From an uncultured Prevotella sp. (GTDB taxonomy: Bacteria; Bacteroidota; Bacteroidia; Bacteroidales; Bacteroidaceae), in assembly GCA_900554545.1 (NCBI GenBank), contig USHW01000033.1, forward strand, positions 1 to 24,043: DNA of 24,043 bases, given 5' to 3'. This document shows, one piece after another, positions 7,813-14,940 of this stretch. Positions within the stretch are counted from its first letter, which is position 1, and each line of letters begins with the position of its first letter. The notes under the pieces are model-generated. The model searched no databases and was not told the origin of the DNA. It was given only the letters and a program-made list of their open reading frames with translations. A program made the position numbers and the translations under genes.

Positions 7813-8370
7813 ATGGGAACAACCACGAGAAAGTTTTACACGCTGCTGGTTTACTCTGAAAACCTGGCCGGAATACTCAACCAGATTACTGCGGTATTCA
7901 CGCGCCGGCAGGTCAACATCGAAAGCCTGAACGTGTCGGCGTCGAGCATCGACGGCGTACATAAGTACACGATAACCGCCTGGAGCGAAGAAGACCAGAT
8001 AATAAAAATAACCAAGCAGATTGAGAAAAAGATTGACGTAATCAAGGCCGACTATTATACTGACGACCAACTGTTCATCCGCGAAGTGGGCCTTTACAAG
8101 CTCTCGACCCCCGAAGTGCTTGAAAACCCTGACATATCGCGCACCATCCGCAAGGCCAACGCACGCATTGTGGAGGTTAACCCGACGTTTTGCAGCGTGA
8201 TGATGAGCGGTGTCACCGAAGACATCAAGGGCTTGTACTTCTCCCTTGCCAAGTTCAACTGCGTGCTGCAATACACCCGAAGCGGCCGCATTGCCATCAC
8301 ACGGAACACCGTTGAAGAAGTAAGCGACTTTTTGGAAATGCAAGAACAAAACAAAAATAAAAATGTTTGA
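7813..8370 (+). CDS. ilvN: Acetolactate synthase, regulatory (small) subunit
   Basis: 185 residues. An N-terminal ACT domain (KFYTLLVYSENLAGILNQITAVFTRR and onward, residues 7-80) would bind the feedback inhibitor valine and activate IlvB. A second, C-terminal domain contains the KANARIVEVNP segment typical of small subunits. The ATG at 7813 gives the expected start 14 bp after ilvB. The 3' end overlaps the thioesterase gene by 8 bp, ATG inside the final codons, which indicates coupled translation. Confidence 0.92.
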   Translation: MGTTTRKFYTLLVYSENLAGILNQITAVFTRRQVNIESLNVSASSIDGVHKYTITAWSEEDQIIKITKQIEKKIDVIKADYYTDDQLFIREVGLYKLSTPEVLENPDISRTIRKANARIVEVNPTFCSVMMSGVTEDIKGLYFSLAKFNCVLQYTRSGRIAITRNTVEEVSDFLEMQEQNKNKNV

Positions 8371-9136
8371 CAAGACAGGACGATACGAATTTATGGCGGA
8401 GCCGTTTCACTGCGACTTCTCCAAAAGGCTCTTCATGGGCCATTTGGGCAACCATCTGCTCAACGCAGCTGACTTCCACGCCGACCACCGCGGCTTCGGC
8501 ATGACGCAACTGAACCCAGAACACAAGACGTGGGTGCTCTCGCGACTTGCCATCGAGATGGAAACAATGCCTGCGGAATACGCCAAATTCAGTGTGGAAA
8601 CATGGATAGAAGGCGTCATGAAGTATTTTACGAACCGCAATTTCCGCATTGCCGACGCTGCCGACGACAGCAAGACATACGGTTACGGACGAAGCATCTG
8701 GGCGCTGATTGACACAGACACACGACAGCCACAGAACATTCTTGAAGTTAACGGCGGCGAGATTGCAAAATACATCAACGCCGACAAGGAGTGCCCCATT
8801 GACGGGCTGTCGCGCGTAAAGATGGGAAGCGGCGCACGACTTGCCGCCACAATCGATACGCATTACAGCGATGTTGACGTGAACGGACACATAAACAGCG
8901 TAAAGTACATAGAACACGTGCTCGACCTGTTCGGCACCGACTGGTACAGCGGGCATCGCATACGCCGCTTCGACATAGCTTACGTGGCCGAAAGCCATTA
9001 CGGCGACAAGCTGAACTTCTACATGGAAGAAGCCGACGAGGGCTGTTTCTGCGTGCGGATAACGAAAAAAACACCGGCTGACGACGGCGAGACTGAGGTC
9101 TGCCGCAGCAAGGTTACGTTCGTGAAAAAGCAATGA
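8363..9136 (+). CDS. Acyl-ACP thioesterase (FatA/FatB family)
   Basis: A 257-residue double hot-dog protein of the acyl-ACP thioesterase family, which releases fatty acids from acyl carrier protein in the cytoplasm. The first hot-dog spans about residues 5-135 (MGHLGNHLLNAADFHADHRGFG) and the second about 155-255. The catalytic-type motif DVNGHIN (Asp172, Asn174, His176) matches the D-x-N-x-H of plant FatB. It is embedded in the ilv operon between ilvN (8-bp overlap) and ilvC. Known Bacteroides genomes encode homologues of this family in the same context, so the association is conserved rather than accidental. The physiological reason is not evident from sequence; a link to branched-chain acyl chains derived from the ilv pathway is inference. 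Confidence 0.88.
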   Translation: MFDKTGRYEFMAEPFHCDFSKRLFMGHLGNHLLNAADFHADHRGFGMTQLNPEHKTWVLSRLAIEMETMPAEYAKFSVETWIEGVMKYFTNRNFRIADAADDSKTYGYGRSIWALIDTDTRQPQNILEVNGGEIAKYINADKECPIDGLSRVKMGSGARLAATIDTHYSDVDVNGHINSVKYIEHVLDLFGTDWYSGHRIRRFDIAYVAESHYGDKLNFYMEEADEGCFCVRITKKTPADDGETEVCRSKVTFVKKQ

Positions 9137-9193
9137 AAGGCGGCCTGCGGCAGCCGTACACCCACCAAGCGACAACATATTAACAACCTGAAC

Positions 9194-9213
9194 GCCGCAC
9201 ATCACCGTGCGGC
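9194..9213 (+). promoter_or_regulatory. Hairpin in the gap before ilvC
   Basis: GCCGCAC and GTGCGGC form a perfect 7-bp stem with a 6-nt loop, 22 bp upstream of the ilvC ATG. No T-run follows, so it is not a usual terminator; an mRNA-processing or stabilising role within the operon is possible. Confidence 0.5.
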
Positions 9214-9235
9214 TTCAATAAAAAACATTAACGAC

Positions 9236-10279
9236 ATGGCAGAAATGAATTTCGGTGGCGTCATCGAGACTGTAGTCACCAGTAAGGAGTTTTCATTGGA
9301 AAAGGCGCGCGAAGTGCTTAAGAACGAGACTATCGCAGTATTAGGATACGGCATACAAGGCCCCGGACAGGCGTGCAACCTGCGCGACAACGGCTTCAAC
9401 GTAATCGTAGGCCAGCGCGAAGGCAAGACATACGACAAGGCCGTGGCCGACGGATGGGTACCCGGCAAGACGCTGTTCTCAATCGAAGAGGCGGCCGAAA
9501 AGGGCACAATAGTGTGCATGCTGCTTTCAGACGCAGGCCAGATATCCGTCTGGCCGAAGGTGAAACCATACCTCACAAAGGGCAAGGCGCTGTATTACTC
9601 GCACGGTTTCGCCATCAACTGGAGCAGCCGCACAGGCGTAGTGCCGCCCGAAGACGTTGATGTTATCATGGTTGCGCCCAAGGGTTCGGGCACGTCCCTG
9701 CGCACAATGTTCCGCGAAGGGCGAGGACTCAACTGCTCATACGCCGTTTATCAGGACGCCACAGGACGCGCCGAGGAGCGCACGATAGCCTTCGGCATCG
9801 GCATCGGGGCAGGCTACCTGTTCAAGACTACGTTTGAACGTGAGGCCACAAGCGACCTTACCGGCGAGCGCGGTTCTCTCATGGGAGCCATCGAAGGACT
9901 GCTTGAAGCGCAGTATCAGGTGCTCCGCGAGCACGGTCATTCGCCCTCGGAGGCATTCAACGAGACCGTAGAGGAGCTTACGCAAAGCCTTGGCCCGCTG
10001 TTCGGCGAGAAAGGGATGGACTGGATGTACGCCAACTGTTCCACCACGGCGCAGCGCGGCGCGCTCGACTGGGCACCGCGTTTCCGCGACGCTATAAAGC
10101 CCGTCATGGAGTGGCTTTACCTCTCGGTGAAGAGCGGAAACGAAGCGCAGATATCCATCGACAGCAACTCAAAGCCCGACTACCGCGAGAAACTGAACGA
10201 GGAACTGCGCCAGATGCGCGAAAGCGAGATGTGGAGAGCCGGCGCAACGGTTCGCCAGCTGCGGCCTGAAAACAATTGA
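9236..10279 (+). CDS. ilvC: Ketol-acid reductoisomerase (NADP+)
   Basis: IlvC isomerises and reduces acetolactate or acetohydroxybutyrate to the dihydroxy acids used by IlvD. The 347 residues correspond to a class I enzyme. The nucleotide site GYGIQGPGQ (37-45) is followed by a strand ending VGQREGKTYDKA, and the C-terminal knotted domain shows MVAPKGSGTSLR, FKTTFEREATSDLTGERGSLMGA with the Mg-binding Asp/Glu, and NETVEELTQ. The ATG at 9236 is separated from the thioesterase by 99 bp holding a hairpin, but no promoter was found there, so it is most likely cotranscribed. A perfect palindrome after the stop ends the operon. Confidence 0.95.
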   Translation: MAEMNFGGVIETVVTSKEFSLEKAREVLKNETIAVLGYGIQGPGQACNLRDNGFNVIVGQREGKTYDKAVADGWVPGKTLFSIEEAAEKGTIVCMLLSDAGQISVWPKVKPYLTKGKALYYSHGFAINWSSRTGVVPPEDVDVIMVAPKGSGTSLRTMFREGRGLNCSYAVYQDATGRAEERTIAFGIGIGAGYLFKTTFEREATSDLTGERGSLMGAIEGLLEAQYQVLREHGHSPSEAFNETVEELTQSLGPLFGEKGMDWMYANCSTTAQRGALDWAPRFRDAIKPVMEWLYLSVKSGNEAQISIDSNSKPDYREKLNEELRQMRESEMWRAGATVRQLRPENN

Positions 10280-10293
10280 TTTTTCGCATTAGT

Positions 10294-10337
10294 AGTTAAA
10301 AGGAGTTAGGCGCAATTGCGCCTAACTCCTTTTAACT
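10294..10337. terminator. 44-bp perfect palindrome ending the ilv operon
   Basis: Twenty-two bases mirror exactly around the centre GGCGCAATTGCGCC with no unpaired loop. The right arm ends in CTCCTTTTAACT, giving a short T run. It begins 15 bp after the ilvC stop and probably works as a terminator, though it is longer and more symmetric than needed. Confidence 0.75.
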
Positions 10338-10354
10338 CCCGTCCATCCATTTTC

Positions 10355-10442
10355 CAAAAGGCCACCTTTTACACGCTAAAAGGTGGCCTTTTGCGTGCTA
10401 AAAGACAGTCTTTTGCAGCGTAAAACATGGCCTTTTAGCACG
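10355..10442. repeat. Array 3 of four tandem 22-bp palindromic units
   Basis: Units start at 10355, 10377, 10399 and 10421. Cores are AAAAGGCCACCTTTT, AAAAGGTGGCCTTTT, AAAAGACAGTCTTTT and AAAACATGGCCTTTT. This is the most regular of the five arrays and lies between the ilv terminator and the next promoter. Confidence 0.92.
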
Positions 10443-10535
10443 CCTCACGTAACCTGCTGACACTTAGCACGTTGTGAATTTATCAAAAATCAGCCGCCGG
10501 AAAGGATAATTATAGCAAAAAACAGTGTCCTGTAC

Positions 10536-10566
10536 TTTGCCGTTACATGCCTAAAAGGTATATTTG
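10536..10566 (+). promoter_or_regulatory. Promoter abutting the start codon of the next gene
   Basis: TTTG (10536-10539), 19 bp, then TATATTTG (10559-10566). The predicted transcription start falls at about 10572-10574, that is on or next to the ATG at 10573, so the mRNA should be leaderless or nearly so. Confidence 0.78.
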
Positions 10567-10572
10567 CAGTTG

Positions 10573-11259
10573 ATGAAAAGATTTCTTTCCATATTATTGA
10601 CGGTTGCATTGTGCGGCTCTGCCTGCGCTCAAGAAGTTCGCAGCAACGACTTGCCAGCCGACAGCGCGGCCATAACCGGCGCAACTCCCGAACAGGAGAT
10701 AATCGGCGGAGCCGATGCCCCTACCCACATATACACCTACGACGGCTACCGCGGCGAACCTCTCGCAGCCAACGATTCGCTCCATCTGCCCGTGCTCGAC
10801 GGCTTCGGACGTACATACATCAACATGTATCCTTACAGCTGGTACGGCATGTTCAACTGGCAGTTGCACAAAGGCTTGAACCTCAACCTCGGCGCATCGG
10901 TGTTCGCCTCGTTCGGTGACAGCTATTGGAAAGGCGTAGGCTTCACGCAAAGCATGGCCGCAATGTACGCCGTACCGCTAACCGACAAACTGTCGCTCGC
11001 CGTCGGCGGATATATCAACAACCTGTTCTGGGCGCGCGACACATACCATGACGCCGGCCTGAACGCCGTGCTCGGCTATAAGTTCGACGAGCATTGGGAG
11101 GGCTATATCTTCGGACAGAAGTCGCTCGTCAACACCCGTATGCCCCTACCCCTTTACGACATAGGCAACATCGGCGACCGTATCGGGGCGGCGATAAAGT
11201 ATAACTTCAACCCGAGTTTCAGCATTCAGGTAAGCGTTTCGGCGGAGAAAAGAAGATAA
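10573..11259 (+). CDS. Exported protein, probable outer-membrane beta-barrel, function unknown
   Basis: A 228-residue protein with a signal peptide (MKRFLSILLTVALCGSACAQ, cleavage near ACA-Q). After a short polar linker (residues 22-75), the rest alternates aromatic and hydrophobic residues with glycine turns (LNLNLGASVFASF, LSLAVGGYINNLFW, LNAVLGYKF, IGAAIKYNFNPSFSIQVSVS), as expected of a small transmembrane beta-barrel. The final strand ends just before a KRR tail. I recognise no named family. The ATG at 10573 is chosen because the signal peptide begins there and the promoter ends 6 bp upstream. It appears monocistronic; an inverted-repeat element follows the stop by 4 bp. Confidence 0.8.
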   Translation: MKRFLSILLTVALCGSACAQEVRSNDLPADSAAITGATPEQEIIGGADAPTHIYTYDGYRGEPLAANDSLHLPVLDGFGRTYINMYPYSWYGMFNWQLHKGLNLNLGASVFASFGDSYWKGVGFTQSMAAMYAVPLTDKLSLAVGGYINNLFWARDTYHDAGLNAVLGYKFDEHWEGYIFGQKSLVNTRMPLPLYDIGNIGDRIGAAIKYNFNPSFSIQVSVSAEKRR

Positions 11260-11263
11260 TAGA

Positions 11264-11415
11264 GACCCACCCCAAACCCCTCCCGAAGTGAGGGGCTTTA
11301 AATACTCTTGCAATCTGTCATTTACCATACGGCATACCATCTTTATGCCCATCATATATTAAAACAGGCAAGAGTATCTAAAGCCCCTCACTTCGGGAGG
11401 GGTTTGGGGTGGGTC
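11264..11415. repeat. 152-bp element with 48-bp inverted ends and G-quadruplex motifs
   Basis: The left arm (11264-11311) and right arm (11368-11415) are inverted copies that differ at one position. Each begins GACCCACCCC, and the G-rich strand reads GGGAGGGGTTTGGGGTGGG (11395-11413 on plus; mirrored on minus at 11266-11284). Inside each arm CCCCTC / GAGGGG forms a smaller hairpin. The element fills the gap between convergent genes and could end transcription from both sides. No target-site duplication or transposase was seen. A related copy lies at 14621. Confidence 0.9.
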
Positions 11416-11420
11416 GTTGA

Positions 11421-13319
11421 TTATTTCCAGTACAGTCTCAAACTATTCGTCACCACGCTGACGCTCGAAAAGGCCATCAGCGCACTCGCCAGCATGGGCG
11501 AAATCTGCCAGTCGAGGCCGAAGGCGTAAGGCAGTCCGGCGGCAAGCGGTATGCAAACAACGTTGTAAATGAACGCCCAGAAGAGGTTTTGCTTCACCAT
11601 TCCCACCGTAGCGCGTGACAACCTGAAGGACTCCGGTATGCGCCGGAGGTCTGTTCCCATAAGAGTTACCTGTGCAACGTCCATCGCCACGTCCGTGCCT
11701 TTGCCCATCGCAATGCTCACATCGGCAGCAGCCAGAGCCTGAGTGTCGTTGATGCCGTCGCCAACCATGGCAACATGACGGCCTTCCGACTGCAACCGGC
11801 GCACCAAGTCCTCCTTATCCTGCGGCATAACCTTGCTCTTGTAATGCTTTATTCCGGCCTTCTCTGCCCAGTATCGGGCGGCTTCGTCCTTGTCGCCGCT
11901 CATCATGTACACCTCTACTCCTTCCTCCTGCAAGGCCAACATGGCCTCACGCGCGTTAGGCTTCAGCGTCTCCCGCTCCTCAAGCGACAGCGAGTCGGCC
12001 TTCGTAAAGTCAACATCCTTGTTGGGAATGGTCAGCGTTCCCGTCTTGTCGATAACCAACGCGTCAACGCGCCGCATGTTTTCAAGCGCCGTCGCGTCCT
12101 TGATAAGAATGTTGTTGCGTGCCGCCTTGCCTATGCCTACCATCAAAGCGGTGGGCGTAGCCAGTCCGAGTGCGCACGGACAGGCGATTACCAACACCGA
12201 CACAGCCGACATTACGGCGTGCGGCAGCTGGCTGCTGCCGCCTATGGCGTACCACAACACAAACGTGAGCAGCGACAATCCGAGCACCACAGGCACGAAA
12301 ACAAGGGCTATCTTGTCGACTATGCGCTGCACGGGAGCTTTGCTTCCCTGCGCCTCCTGCACAGTCTTTATAATGCGTGCGAGCATCGTTCCGGCGCCCA
12401 CTTCAGCCGCCCGGAATCGCATCGTGCCGCTTTTCACCACCGTTCCGGCAAACACCTTGTCGCCGGCGGCCTTCCTCACTGGCACCGGCTCGCCCGTTAT
12501 CATGCTCTCGTCGATATACGCCTCGCCCTCCTTTACGCATCCGTCAACAGGCATCTTGTCGCCCGGGCGCACCTCTATCACGTCTCCTTTCTCAAGGGTC
12601 GATATGGGAACGTCGGTCGTTTCGCCGCCCGAAACCAGCCGGGCCGTCTTCGGCTGCAAGCCCATCAGCGAGCGGATGGCCGCCGCCGTGCCGTGTTTTG
12701 CACGCTCTTCAAGCACTCGTCCGGTCAGCACGAACGTTATAATCATAACCGAAGCGTCATAATATGTATGGTTTGCAAGCCCCCTTGCACTCCAAAATCC
12801 GTCGCCCCAGAAGGTGTTGAACACGCTGAACACGAACGACACACCCGTGCTCATGGCCACTAATGTGTCCATATTTGCCGAGCCGTGCATAAGCTGCCGC
12901 CACGCACTTGAATAGAAACGGCGGCCGCAGTAGACAAGGTTGAAGGCGGCAAGCAGCATCATCGTCTGGTTGGCAACGCCCTCGCTGCCCACCTTCAGCC
13001 AGCCCATGGATATGCACATCACGAGCACCGCCAATGCCCACGACACCAAAGTCTGCCGCTTCAGGCGGCTCATCGCAGTGCGTTCGATAGCCTCTAATGA
13101 CTCGTCTTCGTCAATAACAAGGTCGTAACCGGCCTTCTGAACCTCGTCTTTCATCACCTTTGGCGACGTTTTCTGCGGGTCATACTCCACCAAGGCGGTG
13201 CGTGCGGCAAAGTTGACGCTGGCCTTCGCCACGCCGTCTATCTGCCCCAAGCGCTTCTCCACGTTGGCCGCGCACCCGGCGCAGGCCATTCCTATAACTG
13301 CTATTGTTTTCTTTTCCAT
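11421..13319 (-). CDS. copA: Heavy-metal (copper-type) P-type ATPase lacking the N-domain
   Basis: A 632-residue P1B ATPase, presumably exporting Cu(I). It has one N-terminal heavy-metal domain (residues 3-68) with GMACAGC (Cys13, Cys16), several membrane helices, an actuator domain with TGEP (276), the transport motif CPC (380-382), the phosphorylation site DKTGT (Asp424), SGD (474-476), GDGIND (520-525) and the final helices with NLFWAFIYN and MAFSSVSVVTNSLRL. Only 50 residues separate DKTGT and SGD; in canonical CopA there are over 120, holding the nucleotide-binding domain with its HP and GxG motifs. That domain is absent here, with no frameshift in the flanks. Own promoter at 13414-13444. 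The metal is inferred from CPC and the binding domain. Confidence 0.88.
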   Translation of the reverse strand: MEKKTIAVIGMACAGCAANVEKRLGQIDGVAKASVNFAARTALVEYDPQKTSPKVMKDEVQKAGYDLVIDEDESLEAIERTAMSRLKRQTLVSWALAVLVMCISMGWLKVGSEGVANQTMMLLAAFNLVYCGRRFYSSAWRQLMHGSANMDTLVAMSTGVSFVFSVFNTFWGDGFWSARGLANHTYYDASVMIITFVLTGRVLEERAKHGTAAAIRSLMGLQPKTARLVSGGETTDVPISTLEKGDVIEVRPGDKMPVDGCVKEGEAYIDESMITGEPVPVRKAAGDKVFAGTVVKSGTMRFRAAEVGAGTMLARIIKTVQEAQGSKAPVQRIVDKIALVFVPVVLGLSLLTFVLWYAIGGSSQLPHAVMSAVSVLVIACPCALGLATPTALMVGIGKAARNNILIKDATALENMRRVDALVIDKTGTLTIPNKDVDFTKADSLSLEERETLKPNAREAMLALQEEGVEVYMMSGDKDEAARYWAEKAGIKHYKSKVMPQDKEDLVRRLQSEGRHVAMVGDGINDTQALAAADVSIAMGKGTDVAMDVAQVTLMGTDLRRIPESFRLSRATVGMVKQNLFWAFIYNVVCIPLAAGLPYAFGLDWQISPMLASALMAFSSVSVVTNSLRLYWK

Positions 13320-13413
13320 CGTATGTATTTGTTTACCTTTTATTTGTTAAGCCGTTACAGGCACACAGCACGCAGACCGCACATAATGCCGTAAGGCTGA
13401 TACAAAAGTAGTG

Positions 13414-13444
13414 CAAAGGTAATGCAACCAGGTTGCAATTCCAA
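13414..13444 (-). promoter_or_regulatory. copA promoter with a palindromic operator in its spacer
   Basis: On the minus strand a TTG (13444-13442) precedes TACCTTTG (13421-13414) by 20 bp. Inside the spacer lies a perfect dyad TGCAACC-A-GGTTGCA (13423-13437). A dyad between the two promoter elements is the position used by MerR-type metal regulators; the identity of the regulator is inference. Confidence 0.6.
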
Positions 13445-13520
13445 GAAAACAGGCAGAAATGCGACAAATTGAAAGTTGTTTGCCATCTATCTGAAAATCA
13501 GCATGTTACAAACGCCATTG

Positions 13521-13608
13521 CAAAAGGCCGTCTTTTACACGCCAAAAGGTGGCCTTTTAGCGTGCGGTTTGCCGCCTTTTGGAAGGCAAAAGGGCATCTT
13601 TTGCAAAA
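13521..13608. repeat. Array 4 of four tandem 22-bp palindromic units
   Basis: Units start at 13521, 13543, 13565 and 13587, with cores AAAAGGCCGTCTTTT, AAAAGGTGGCCTTTT, a diverged GGTTTGCCGCCTTTT, and AAAAGGGCATCTTTT. It lies between the divergent copA and TPR promoters. The remaining DNA on either side (13445-13520, 13609-13684) shows no gene. Confidence 0.9.
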
Positions 13609-13684
13609 CCCACGGTTGCAAGGCTGAATGAAAGCGGCGGCAAACGGCATGCCAGGCGGTCAGGAAAGAAATTCACGGCAACGC

Positions 13685-13715
13685 TTGGCGGTTTGAACGG
13701 AAATGGCTAACTTTG
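13685..13715 (+). promoter_or_regulatory. Promoter of the TPR gene
   Basis: TTG (13685-13687), 20 bp, then TAACTTTG (13708-13715). The start would be near 13722, about 32 nt before the ATG. Confidence 0.72.
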
Positions 13716-13753
13716 TAAAAACTTTTCACTCACAAGAGTAAAAATACCATATT

Positions 13754-14620
13754 ATGAATTTCTTTAAGGCACTGTTCGGCGGAAAGGAAGAGAAGCCGGA
13801 AGACAGGAAACGGGCGGAGGAAGAGAGAGACTTCGACGTGTTGAAATACGACGGCGTGCGCGCCCTGCGCTCCGGGCAGCACGATTACGCAATACGATGC
13901 TTCACCCACGCGCTGGGCATGAAGGAGGACTTGGAGATACGCGACTACATGTCGCAGGCGCTGCTGCGAGCCGACAGGCTGCCTGAGGCTTACGAACAAC
14001 TGCTGAAGATTGCCGAGGCGCAGGCGGACAATGTGCAGGTATTCGTAAGGATGGCGCACGTGGCATACATGATGGAGGACTACACGGCCATGGCCGACGC
14101 CTGCGAGAAGGCCATTGTGCTTGACAGCGGAAACGCGGAGGCCACGTTCCTCTACGCCAAGGCGTGCATAGGCCACGGCGACACGACAAACGCCGTAGCC
14201 ATGCTGACAAAGGCCATAGGGCTGAAAGATGACTTTGCCGAGGCACGACTGCTACGTGGAGAGACGCTGCTGAAGGCCGGTGAAACGGCGGAAGCCGACG
14301 AAGACGCCACGCAACTGCTAAAAGACAATCCTGAAAACGAAGACGTGCTGATGCTGAAAGCGCACATAGAACAGGCTAAGGGGCAACCTGCGGAAGCCAT
14401 AGTGTACTACGGCAAGGTGATAGACGCCAATCCGTTCAATGCCGAAGCTTACCGCGAGCGCGGACAACTGCGCATCGACACAGGCGACAAAAGCGGCGGA
14501 CAGGACGACGTCAGGCAGGCTGACGAGCTGACGGTACAGCAGAACGGAACCGACGACGGCGAAAACGTGGAGAAGAAAGTGAACGAAGCGTACAAGAATG
14601 TGAACCCGTTGGGGATATAA
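13754..14620 (+). CDS. Tetratricopeptide-repeat protein
   Basis: A 288-residue protein without signal peptide or membrane helix, so cytoplasmic. After a charged start (MNFFKALFGGKEEKPEDRKRAEEE) come about six 34-residue helical hairpins, recognisable from patterns such as ALRSGQHDYAIRCFTHAL, ACEKAIVLDSGNAEATFLYAKACIGHGDTTNAVAMLTKAI, and AEAIVYYGKVIDANPFNAEAY. TPR arrays serve as protein-binding scaffolds; the partner is unknown. The C-terminal 40 residues are polar and acidic. It is monocistronic, with its own promoter; the stop codon directly abuts an inverted-repeat element. Confidence 0.88.
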   Translation: MNFFKALFGGKEEKPEDRKRAEEERDFDVLKYDGVRALRSGQHDYAIRCFTHALGMKEDLEIRDYMSQALLRADRLPEAYEQLLKIAEAQADNVQVFVRMAHVAYMMEDYTAMADACEKAIVLDSGNAEATFLYAKACIGHGDTTNAVAMLTKAIGLKDDFAEARLLRGETLLKAGETAEADEDATQLLKDNPENEDVLMLKAHIEQAKGQPAEAIVYYGKVIDANPFNAEAYRERGQLRIDTGDKSGGQDDVRQADELTVQQNGTDDGENVEKKVNEAYKNVNPLGI

Positions 14621-14785
14621 GACCCACCCCAAACCCCTCCCGAAGTGAGGGGCTTTGAATGGCTTTATACCTTTATCCAAACACATCCTTATGACATTTC
14701 CACAGATACAGCCACATTATTTTAATTGTACTTGACAACAAAAGCATTTTAAGCCCCTCACTTCGGGAGGGGTTTGGAATGGGTC
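14621..14785. repeat. 165-bp element with inverted GACCC...GGGTC ends
   Basis: A second member of the family at 11264. The left arm starts GACCCACCCC directly after the TAA of the TPR gene. The right arm, ending at 14785, carries two substitutions in the G-rich part (GGAAT for GGGGT), so only its left arm keeps four full G runs. The arms share about 35 bp; the central sequence is unrelated to the first copy. The likely role is transcription termination; its origin as a mobile repeat is inference. Confidence 0.85.
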
Positions 14786-14806
14786 TTAAATTTTCAATCT
14801 TTTTTC

Positions 14807-14837
14807 TTGCATAATTCAACCAAAAGCTATATATTTG
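14807..14837 (+). promoter_or_regulatory. Promoter of the aromatic amino acid operon
   Basis: TTG (14807-14809), 20 bp, then TATATTTG (14830-14837). Transcription would start near 14844, giving a leader of about 200 nt that contains a leader peptide and an attenuator. Confidence 0.78.
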
Positions 14838-14862
14838 CAGCGAAATGATAAAATAAACGACA

Positions 14863-14940
14863 ATGTACAACCAAAACGCATCTTTCTTTTACTTTTATTT
14901 TTACTTTGCAGGGCACTGTGAAGCGGGAAGTTGCGTGTAA
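14863..14940 (+). CDS. Phe/Tyr leader peptide of the aromatic operon
   Basis: A 25-codon reading frame opens about 19 nt after the predicted transcription start. Residues 8-15 are FFYFYFYF: five phenylalanine and three tyrosine codons in a row, plus a Tyr at position 2. The next genes make exactly these two amino acids. As in the pheA and trp leaders of enteric bacteria, ribosome stalling on these codons would report charging of tRNA-Phe and tRNA-Tyr. The last codons (CAC TGT GAA GCG GGA) double as the antiterminator strand. The peptide is too short to be expected to have a function of its own. Confidence 0.9.
   Translation: MYNQNASFFYFYFYFAGHCEAGSCV

Noticed and set aside
11264..11415. Insertion sequence interpretation of the long inverted repeat
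   Set aside because: Only 56 bp lie between the arms, no transposase and no target duplication is visible; it can at most be a non-autonomous remnant.
12000..12060. Frameshift as the cause of the missing CopA N-domain
   Set aside because: The frame is continuous across DKTGT to GDGIND, and no N-domain sequence was found in other frames nearby.
11775..12863. 362-codon open frame on the plus strand opposite copA
   Set aside because: Shadow of copA; composition (His, Arg, Gln rich) is that of antisense translation, and no upstream signals were seen.
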